From the NCBI GenBank assembly GCA_943371535.1, contig CALRVE020000069.1:1-14095 (forward strand): a DNA stretch of 14,095 nucleotides. Direction: 5' to 3'. The translations under genes and the position numbers were made by a program. The notes under the pieces are model-generated. The model was not told the origin of the DNA. It did no database searches and worked only from the letters and a program-made list of their open reading frames with translations. Source of the DNA: UBA1930 sp943371535. GTDB taxonomy: Bacteria; Bacteroidota; Bacteroidia; Chitinophagales; Chitinophagaceae. Shown piece after piece: positions 1 to 6,766 of the stretch (its first letter is position 1; the number at the start of each line of letters is the position of its first letter).

Positions 1-3000
1 TTAATTACAGTATTTACTTTGCCCTCTTGCCAATTGGCATTAATGTTTGTTGATGTGCTTACACCTGGTGTTAACAAACGCCATGCTCTATTGCTACTAG
101 CACTCATATAACGTTCTACGGTTACATTGGTAGCTCCTAAAATTTCTCCTGTTACAGTTCCAATTGCTCCTGTACCTGTTGCATCAGATTTTATGGTTAC
201 AGATTGATCATTTAATGCTGCATTGCCTTCTACGGTTAATATTTTATTAGGGGCAATGGTTAAAGTACTAGTGGATTGTAATTGTAAATTTCTAGCTATA
301 TAATTGGTGTCTAACACTACATTGCTAGAATTGGGTATAACTACAGCATTATTGGCAGCAGGGATTAACCCACAGGCACAATCCCAATTGTCTGGATCAC
401 TCCAATTACTACCATCTCCTAAGCCTGTCCAAGTAAATGTTGAAGGTAAACCACTGACAGAAAAATTATCCACTCTGTTAGTACCACCGGTAGCAACTGT
501 TTGCAAACCAGAGTTCGTAATTCTAAGATTGGTTTCCTGTGTTAACCTTATATATACATTGGCTTTATTATTAAGTGCGTTAATGCTACTTAAATCAACA
601 GTTTGCGTGAATGCAGATTGATAGGTACTTCCATTCCAAGAAGGAGTATTTAAGCTAACTGTATAACTTCCTCCAGATACATCTGTAAAAGTAGTACCAT
701 CTGTACTGTACTGTATTTTGAAATCTCTAGGACCTGTGCCACTACCTGTTTGGTCAAATGAAATACTAATACTGTTGTAACCAATAGTACTGGTTTGAAA
801 CTGATAATAATCACCTGCCTGCCAATTGTTTGAGCTAAAAGATTCAGTTGAACCATTTCCTACAGGATTATCATAAGTAGTTGCTCCAGCATGGAATCCC
901 AACGCATTCCCAGTGCCAATTTCTGCTGTATGTGGGCCACTACTAGTTGGAATACTTGTTTCAAATGTCCACTTTACCAATACAGTCGCTTCTTGTACTA
1001 TGTTAAAAGTACTACTTGTAGTGCCTGTTAAGGATGCTGCATTGGCTGCAAGGGTAATACCGGTACCAGTGGTAACAAATTGTAAACTGCTAAATGTAGT
1101 CAAACCTGCAATTGCATTTTGTATTACTGTTGAACCAACGAGAATTGCACCAGTTGCTGTGATATTAACATGAGCTGTAAAGCCAAGATCAAAGTTGTTA
1201 TTCACATCTAATGCCCTTACAGTAACAGCAGGACTAATATTGGTAAATGTACTACCATTGGTTGGCTGCTGTTCAAAAACAAGCTTTGTGGCTACTACAT
1301 CTATAACATTTTCAGTATTGTTTGCAGTATTTATCGCTGTGAAGCTCGTGTTTTTTTGAGAGCTTGTTCCATCTTCAAGAGTTATAAAATTTCCTTGAGA
1401 TAACTGAAATACAAAATCATCTCCATCGTCATTTCCCGAACCCAAAGTTTCATTTAAAGATATTCTTAATGAAAGTGTTTTGCTCGTATTGTCATCAATA
1501 GTTAAGCTTAATCCATTAAAAATAATTGTTGTTGCAGTAATACTTGAAGCAGTTGCAACTAAAGTACTGCCATCAAACAAAGCTGCGTTTTTGATAGCAG
1601 TATTCCAAGTAACTTGATTGCCAGTGCCAGTTGTAAAAGTGATGACTGAAACTTTAGTAGGTAAATTATCGGCATCATTTAAACTGCTGCCACCATCTCT
1701 AATAGTAATTTGCCAAACTTGTATACCAGTAGTTGAGATAAGTGGTGGTGCATTATTTATTAGAGAAGAAATAAGTGTTGGTGAACTGCTAGGAACTGCA
1801 ATAACATCTGAACTAGAAGAAGGTGTACTTGCAGTTGCAGTAGGTATAATAGCCTGCGTATAATAATTTCGGGTTTCGCCATTGCTACTATTCCATCCAA
1901 AAGGAATGATGGAAAAATAATAATTTTCATCAGCCGATAAAGAACTGATAGTTGTACTTACAGTTGCAGCATTGGTAATTGTTGCAACCACTATCGCATC
2001 GCCAATAATTGCACCATTATTGTACGATTGTCCATCTGCTGGTAAACCTGTGGGAACAGAACCTGTTTTCTGTAGTATTAAATAACCCGAAGCATTGGTA
2101 ATAGTACTAGCTGCACTAAAATTTAAGTTGATAGAACTTGCCGACGCTGTTGTTGCTGTAAAACTTGCTGCATGTGCATCTGGTTCTAAAGACAATGTAA
2201 AATTAATACCACTACTTACACTTGTAAGTCGATAATTTGAGCTGGCTGCAGAACCATTAAAACTAAAAACTCTATATCTATATTCTGTACCTGGCGATAA
2301 ACTGCTTTGAGCAAGTGTTAAATTACTCCCCACATAAACAACTGTGCTGCTGCCAATGGCATTGTTTGCAATATATCCAGTTCCATCAACTGGATTGTCA
2401 GGAGTATTTGTTCCAGTTCTTCTTACAACAATATAGTTAGTAGGAGCAGGGCTTGCTACTGTCCAATTTACATCAAAAGAAGAAGTAGTTGTATTTGCAA
2501 AAGTTGGTGTACCTGCATTTGCAGTTGGTTCTGTTGCTAATGTAGTTCTGTTGCCTGTTGCAGCAGCAATGGATGTTAAATAATTGATGCTTGTACCTGT
2601 GCCGTTGTACTCATATATGGCTACATGGTAAATAGTATTGGGTGATAATCCTGTTACATTAACTGAAGTGCCACTACCAACAAAAACTACTTTATTGTCA
2701 GTACTTGGACCTAGGCCAGTTCCACTTGTAAAATTAACATTAGCTGAATAAATAGTTCCATCAACAGGTACAATATCAACCGCATTGCTTTGTCTTACAA
2801 TTACCAATCTACCTGAGCCACCAGTTCCACCTGAAAACCCAATGCTAAGTCCATCAGATAAGGGATTACTAATTGTTGTAATGCTTGCCTGTGCTGTAGG
2901 TTCAGTGGCTAAAGTAGCTGTAGAAGCAGAACTTGCTACAGCAGAATAATTAGTAGTTGCATCTGTTCCATTGTATTCATATACATCATATATATATGAT

Positions 3001-4223
3001 GTGGCAGCTGATAAATTTGTAATGGAAACATTGTCTGCAGTTCCATTGTAAACGACTATATTTCCAGTACCTGTTGTAGTTGAACCAGTAAAACTACCAG
3101 TTAATGAAGGTGAATAAGTGGTGCCTATTATTGGTGTAATTGCATTGGTTGCAGCTAATCTTGCCACTACAATTCTGTTAGCACCATTCCCATTTGCCCA
3201 ATCAAGATTCATCGTTGTAATATTTCTATTACTAGCTATTACATTGGAGGCAACAGTTGGAGTTGCAGCTAAAACAGTAAATGAGCTACTGGTAGCAGCA
3301 GTTAGTGCATCACCACTGTTTCTGGTTGCAGTAAGGGTAACGCCAGTTGCTGGAGTAGATAATATTACACCTGTAACTGTTACTTGATTACTCCCTGCAT
3401 TTATAGTTCCTGTAGTTGTACCACTAATAGTTCCTCCACCAGTATTGCTTAATGTAAAGGCAGTATTGGCAGCTACATTTGAAGCAATACTACTGCCATC
3501 TTGCGATTGTACTGTAACATTAAAACCACTACCTACAATGGGAGAACTTGGACTAATTGAAGTAATGGCAAGTTTGGTGGGGGTGCTGCCTGTATTTGGA
3601 GGGTTTGAACCTGTTAAGGCAATAGTTCTTAATTGAATATTACCAGAACTAGCCGAACTACCATAACCCTCTATTCTAATAGTTAGTATTGTTGAAGTTG
3701 TATTACCCGGAGCAGGAATTGTGGCTGTATTTGAACTTGCGGATGTGCCTAGATTTGTAACATTTCCATTGGTTGCATTAGCAAATGTGGGAGAGCTACC
3801 ATAACCATATCTAACTTGATAGTTTCTTGCAGCAGTACTCGTACTACTAACTTGTGTGGATATTGCAAGACTTAGTGTTTCATTTCTAAAAGTTTGCCCA
3901 CTATTGAGAGTAATGGAAAATTGAATATAATTTGAGGTCGATTGGCTGGTTGGCCAACCTGTAGTTCTATGTAATGTGTTTGCAGTAGTTCCTGAAACTC
4001 CTACTAAGGTTATTGTTGATAAAGTAGGGGTGGTTAAAGCAGATGTTCTTGCTCCATTTTGGTTAGTTGTATTGGTTGCATAATTAGCATTCGATATTGA
4101 TGTAGTAAAATCCCAACTCACATAATTGGTTGTTTGCCCAATTCCAACAGATGCAAACACAATTATTGCACAGAAAGAAGCACCAAGCCTCTTAAATATT
4201 TGAGTAGTAAAAAATCTAATCAT
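1..4223 (-). CDS. Giant modular secreted surface protein (FN3-like and Ig-like modules), probable T9SS cargo, C-terminus off the window
   Basis: An open frame runs without a stop from an ATG at 4221-4223 to the left edge, giving 1407 visible codons. Residues 1-29 form a signal peptide ending near VGIGQ. Modules in order: a beta-sandwich-like domain opening with VSWDFTTS (about 32-205); an Ig/invasin-like domain starting TKLAITSISP (about 210-320); four FN3-like repeats (about 321-790); a segment with VWQITIRDGG (about 797-975); a second Ig-like domain starting KLVFEQQP (980-1075); a second WxF sandwich (1080-1255) with DFKIQYSTDGTTF; a GDGSNWSDPDNW segment (about 1265 on); and ERYMSASSNRAWRLLTPGV near the edge. 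From family knowledge, this last motif is common in large T9SS-exported Bacteroidota proteins, so a sorting domain is expected beyond position 1, but that is inference. The protein is Thr/Ser/Asn-rich with very few charged residues. It is probably an adhesin-like or structural surface protein; its ligand is unknown. I saw no convincing consensus promoter. Confidence 0.88.
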   Translation of the reverse strand, partial: MIRFFTTQIFKRLGASFCAIIVFASVGIGQTTNYVSWDFTTSISNANYATNTTNQNGARTSALTTPTLSTITLVGVSGTTANTLHRTTGWPTSQSTSNYIQFSITLNSGQTFRNETLSLAISTQVSSTSTAARNYQVRYGYGSSPTFANATNGNVTNLGTSASSNTATIPAPGNTTSTILTIRIEGYGSSASSGNIQLRTIALTGSNPPNTGSTPTKLAITSISPSSPIVGSGFNVTVQSQDGSSIASNVAANTAFTLSNTGGGTISGTTTGTINAGSNQVTVTGVILSTPATGVTLTATRNSGDALTAATSSSFTVLAATPTVASNVIASNRNITTMNLDWANGNGANRIVVARLAATNAITPIIGTTYSPSLTGSFTGSTTTGTGNIVVYNGTADNVSITNLSAATSYIYDVYEYNGTDATTNYSAVASSASTATLATEPTAQASITTISNPLSDGLSIGFSGGTGGSGRLVIVRQSNAVDIVPVDGTIYSANVNFTSGTGLGPSTDNKVVFVGSGTSVNVTGLSPNTIYHVAIYEYNGTGTSINYLTSIAAATGNRTTLATEPTANAGTPTFANTTTSSFDVNWTVASPAPTNYIVVRRTGTNTPDNPVDGTGYIANNAIGSSTVVYVGSNLTLAQSSLSPGTEYRYRVFSFNGSAASSNYRLTSVSSGINFTLSLEPDAHAASFTATTASASSINLNFSAASTITNASGYLILQKTGSVPTGLPADGQSYNNGAIIGDAIVVATITNAATVSTTISSLSADENYYFSIIPFGWNSSNGETRNYYTQAIIPTATASTPSSSSDVIAVPSSSPTLISSLINNAPPLISTTGIQVWQITIRDGGSSLNDADNLPTKVSVITFTTGTGNQVTWNTAIKNAALFDGSTLVATASSITATTIIFNGLSLTIDDNTSKTLSLRISLNETLGSGNDDGDDFVFQLSQGNFITLEDGTSSQKNTSFTAINTANNTENVIDVVATKLVFEQQPTNGSTFTNISPAVTVRALDVNNNFDLGFTAHVNITATGAILVGSTVIQNAIAGLTTFSSLQFVTTGTGITLAANAASLTGTTSSTFNIVQEATVLVKWTFETSIPTSSGPHTAEIGTGNALGFHAGATTYDNPVGNGSTESFSSNNWQAGDYYQFQTSTIGYNSISISFDQTGSGTGPRDFKIQYSTDGTTFTDVSGGSYTVSLNTPSWNGSTYQSAFTQTVDLSSINALNNKANVYIRLTQETNLRITNSGLQTVATGGTNRVDNFSVSGLPSTFTWTGLGDGSNWSDPDNWDCACGLIPAANNAVVIPNSSNVVLDTNYIARNLQLQSTSTLTIAPNKILTVEGNAALNDQSVTIKSDATGTGAIGTVTGEILGATNVTVERYMSASSNRAWRLLTPGVSTSTNINANWQEGKVNTVI
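1857..3263 (-). repeat. Four tandem fibronectin type III-like modules within the giant surface protein
   Basis: These are protein-level repeats of about 110-125 residues, beginning near residues 321, 441, 565 and 680. The first three share a Y-x-Y/F...YEYNG-type signature near the module end: YEYNG at 415-419 and 537-541, FSFNG at 653-657. The fourth is the divergent IIPFGWNSSNG (around 775). Modules 2 and 3 open with ATEPTA and module 4 with LEPDA. The DNA copies have diverged, so this is old domain duplication and not a recent tandem duplication. Confidence 0.75.
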
Positions 4224-4453
4224 AAATGCCAATTAAGGTAATTTCAAATACAATAATATGGCAGCAATACTTGTTTTTTTGTCGTTTGCAATTTAATAAT
4301 GATTAGTTAATAACTATTATAATTAATTCACATGAATATTAAATTTTTGTGAACATTTTAGTTAAAAAAATCAAACAAAATTTGAATAAAAGTTAATAGA
4401 GTAATAGGAGCAATTAAATATTACTATCTCTGAACTAAAATAAAAAGCATCTA

Positions 4454-4963
4454 CTACAAATACCTTTCTTGCAATATTTGCACATGATGTAATAAATGAC
4501 CAAATACTATGTAGCATAAAGCATTTAAGCTAATTGTATTATTGTTTGCATTGCCAATAAAAGAAAGCTGTTCATTAGTTAAAGTAGATAAAAATAGATC
4601 AGATGATTTTCTGAGTAATATAAACTCTTCTTGTAGAGAAGACCAGGTTCTGTTACCAACGTTGGCATTTGCAGCATATTCATTTTCATCAAATCCTGCC
4701 AATGATGTGGTATCTTTTCTGGCAAATCGTAATGCCCTATATATAAAAACTCGTTCAGAATCAATTAAATGTTGTAATACTTCTTTAATCGTCCATTTGC
4801 CTTCAGCGTAAGCAAAATCAGCTTTTTCTTTGGGTAGCTGTTGTACAAAATCAAGTACAAATGCACTATGATGATGTATTAAATCAGCAACTGAATTTCC
4901 TTCAGTTTTGTTAACATAAGTTGCATAAAACGTTGGAAATTCAGTTACTAGAGGCCTTGCCAT
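4454..4963 (-). CDS. DinB-fold (DinB_2-like) putative metal-dependent protein
   Basis: The product is 169 residues with no signal peptide, so it should be cytoplasmic. It matches the DinB/YfiT-like four-helix-bundle pattern: a first helix (about 24-43), then EGKWTIKEVLQHLIDSERVF (55-74), a middle W..L..E..LLR segment (107-118), and a final helix with GHLLHHVQILQERYL (155-169). The likely divalent-metal triad is His65 plus the HxxxH pair His156/His160. Members of this superfamily include thiol transferases and many proteins of unknown substrate, so no reaction is assigned. The ATG (4961-4963) overlaps the stop codon of the upstream subtilase gene as TAATG, implying co-transcription and likely translational coupling. 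It ends with TAG, 230 bases before the giant surface-protein gene on the same strand; only a weak AT-rich hairpin lies between them. Confidence 0.85.
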   Translation of the reverse strand: MARPLVTEFPTFYATYVNKTEGNSVADLIHHHSAFVLDFVQQLPKEKADFAYAEGKWTIKEVLQHLIDSERVFIYRALRFARKDTTSLAGFDENEYAANANVGNRTWSSLQEEFILLRKSSDLFLSTLTNEQLSFIGNANNNTISLNALCYIVFGHLLHHVQILQERYL

Positions 4964-6660
4964 TATTGCTTGGTTTTAATGTTTTTAAAAGAAGATTTTT
5001 TAGGTGCTATTTTTTTTGCATTAAATTTAGTAGCAGCATATTCAACGGCTGATGCTGCATTTACAAAACCACCAGTACTACACAATTCGGTTAATGCAAT
5101 TTGCTCTTTTGTACCAGGTTTATATGTTTCAATAGCTTCTGTTCCTTTTGTAGCAGATTTTTCAATAGCTTCTCTTACTTGCATTGCTGTTAAATGCGGA
5201 AAATACGAACGTAATAAAGCAGCGATACCAGCAACTACAGGTGTTGCCATACTTGTTCCTTTTTGGTTGCCATATGTATTGCCACCAGGTAAGGTTGAAT
5301 ATATTTTAACTCCAGGAGCAAAAACATCAACAGTTTCTTTTCCATAGTTACTAAAATCTGCTGCCAATGAACCAGAAATTTTTGGGTCACTACTTGCACC
5401 AATTGTCATAAAATTGGGAGCTCTTTCTCCGGTATATAAATAAAATGGATTAGGATAATTTTCGGCTTCATCTAAATTTTTTGCATCATTACCAGCAGCA
5501 TGTAAAATCAATACATCTTTCGCAGCAGCATAACGTACAGCACTATCAATCCATTTTTTTTCTGGTGAATACGATTTACCAAAACTCATATTAATTACTT
5601 TAGCTCCATGATCTACAGCATAAAAAATTGCTAGGGCAATATCTTTATCATACTCATCTCCATCGGGTACAACACGTAAAGTCATAATTTGTACATTTTC
5701 TGCAACGCCATCCATACCTACACCATTATTACGTTGTGCAGCAATAATTCCACTTACATGTGTTCCATGCATTGGTGTGCCACCCATTACATCTCCATTT
5801 CCATAACCTATATCATGAATATTATTGTAATCATCTTTCATAAATTCAGCTCTATAATCATGTGGTGGTTTATTTTTTGCTTCAATGGCAGTTTTTCTGC
5901 CTTCTATATAATCTTCAATTTCTTTTATGATATCTGTATTCTTTACATCACTTTCAATGCCAAACATTTTCATAGTATTTAAGAAACCCATTTTTGCACG
6001 TTTAGCAATATCGGAGCTGGGCGTATATTTTTCAAGTTCCTCAATAGTAAAGGTTTCTTTACCCATATCTTCTCTAATCGTTTTGTCGTTTTTCTTCAAA
6101 GTTTTTAAAGCAACTTCTATATAAGCAACATTACTTTGTTCTTCAGTGCTTACAACAATTTCTTTAGAGCTGCGTAACCACATTTTGTATAAATATTTTT
6201 CTTCATTACTCATACTTATAGTATCAATATTTTTAGCAGCATATTTTTCTTTAAAGCGATGGTATACTCTACTTTTTTCATCACTTGCTTTTTTAATGCT
6301 TCTGCCATCGGTACTACCTAAATAGTTCCAACCAAAAACATCATCTATATAACCGTTTTTATCATCATCAATACCATTACCAGGAATTTCTTTCGGGTTT
6401 CTCCACAACACTTTTTTCAAATCTTCATGTAAAGTATCAACACCAGAATCTAAAACAGCAACAATTACGGTTGTAGGCTTATTGTTTTTTTGTTTGGCTA
6501 ATTGATAAGCTTTAGCTAAATCAATGCCATATAAACTATCTTTTGTAGGGCTTAATAAGTGCCAGCCATTGGGCGTTTCTGTTTGACCAAACAACTGATT
6601 GGCAGATAATGATACAAGCATTGCAAAGGCTACAGTAAATTTCTTCATATTATTCTTCAT
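4963..6660 (-). CDS. Secreted S8 family serine peptidase (subtilase) with a long insert
   Basis: The product is 565 residues from the ATG at 6658-6660. A second in-frame ATG at 6646-6648 (MKKFTVAF) is also plausible; an upstream TTG at 6667-6669 is less so. The signal peptide ends near LFGQ (residue 26), so the protein is probably periplasmic or extracellular. The catalytic triad is complete: Asp71 in VLDSGVD, His298 in MHGTHVSG and Ser470 in GTSMATP, with oxyanion Asn391 in AAGN. The spacing from Asp71 to His298 is 227 residues, against roughly 30 in classical subtilisins. The insert (about 115-285) is charged and largely helical-looking. No T9SS-type C-terminal domain is seen; the tail is Lys-rich (KKIAPKKSSFKNIKTKQ). 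No separate I9-type propeptide domain is obvious, since the catalytic domain starts about 35 residues after the signal. It is coupled to the downstream DinB gene and divergent from the vWA gene. Confidence 0.93.
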   Translation of the reverse strand: MKNNMKKFTVAFAMLVSLSANQLFGQTETPNGWHLLSPTKDSLYGIDLAKAYQLAKQKNNKPTTVIVAVLDSGVDTLHEDLKKVLWRNPKEIPGNGIDDDKNGYIDDVFGWNYLGSTDGRSIKKASDEKSRVYHRFKEKYAAKNIDTISMSNEEKYLYKMWLRSSKEIVVSTEEQSNVAYIEVALKTLKKNDKTIREDMGKETFTIEELEKYTPSSDIAKRAKMGFLNTMKMFGIESDVKNTDIIKEIEDYIEGRKTAIEAKNKPPHDYRAEFMKDDYNNIHDIGYGNGDVMGGTPMHGTHVSGIIAAQRNNGVGMDGVAENVQIMTLRVVPDGDEYDKDIALAIFYAVDHGAKVINMSFGKSYSPEKKWIDSAVRYAAAKDVLILHAAGNDAKNLDEAENYPNPFYLYTGERAPNFMTIGASSDPKISGSLAADFSNYGKETVDVFAPGVKIYSTLPGGNTYGNQKGTSMATPVVAGIAALLRSYFPHLTAMQVREAIEKSATKGTEAIETYKPGTKEQIALTELCSTGGFVNAASAVEYAATKFNAKKIAPKKSSFKNIKTKQ

Positions 6661-6766
6661 AGTGTACAAATTTGAACAATGTAGTTTACAAAGAAAGGGT
6701 AAAAAAATATTTTAACGCTTTTTATGTAAAAAATTACAAGTATGCATCTGCAACTAAACCTCTTGT
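6661..6766. promoter_or_regulatory. Short divergent intergenic region between the subtilase and vWA genes
   Basis: These 106 AT-rich bases separate two divergently transcribed genes for exported proteins, so both promoters must lie here or in the flanking coding ends. I found no exact Bacteroidota -7 element (TAnnTTTG) on either strand. The closest is TTTCTTTG on the minus strand (one mismatch, around 6690), without a convincing -33 TTG. The call rests on position and gene orientation only. Confidence 0.5.

Noticed and set aside
304..3636. Several short plus-strand open frames (63-105 codons) across the left third
   Set aside because: They lie antisense to the continuous 1407-codon minus frame, have hydrophobic low-complexity translations caused by Thr/Asn/Val-rich codons read backwards, and show no domain pattern.
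4304..4316. Palindrome TAGTTA-A-TAACTA about 80 bases upstream of the giant surface gene
   Set aside because: It is short and wholly A/T except one G/C pair in a very AT-rich spacer, so chance occurrence is likely; no second copy was seen.
4328..4355. TTCACA...TGTGAA inverted repeat in the spacer before the giant surface gene
   Set aside because: A six-base stem with a long AT loop and no T-run; too weak for a terminator or operator call.
4400..4425. Hairpin AGTAATA/TATTACT after the DinB gene as a terminator
   Set aside because: The stem is only seven base pairs, A/T-dominated, with a 12-base loop and no clear T-run on the minus strand.
4542..6124. Short plus-strand and alternative minus-strand frames over the DinB and subtilase genes
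   Set aside because: They are shadows of two well-supported genes with complete motif sets, and their Cys/Phe/Ile-rich translations resemble nothing known.
6661..6669. Upstream TTG start for the subtilase giving an MYTM extension
   Set aside because: The ATG at 6660 or 6648 gives a normal signal peptide directly, and ATG is far more usual; the TTG extension adds nothing.
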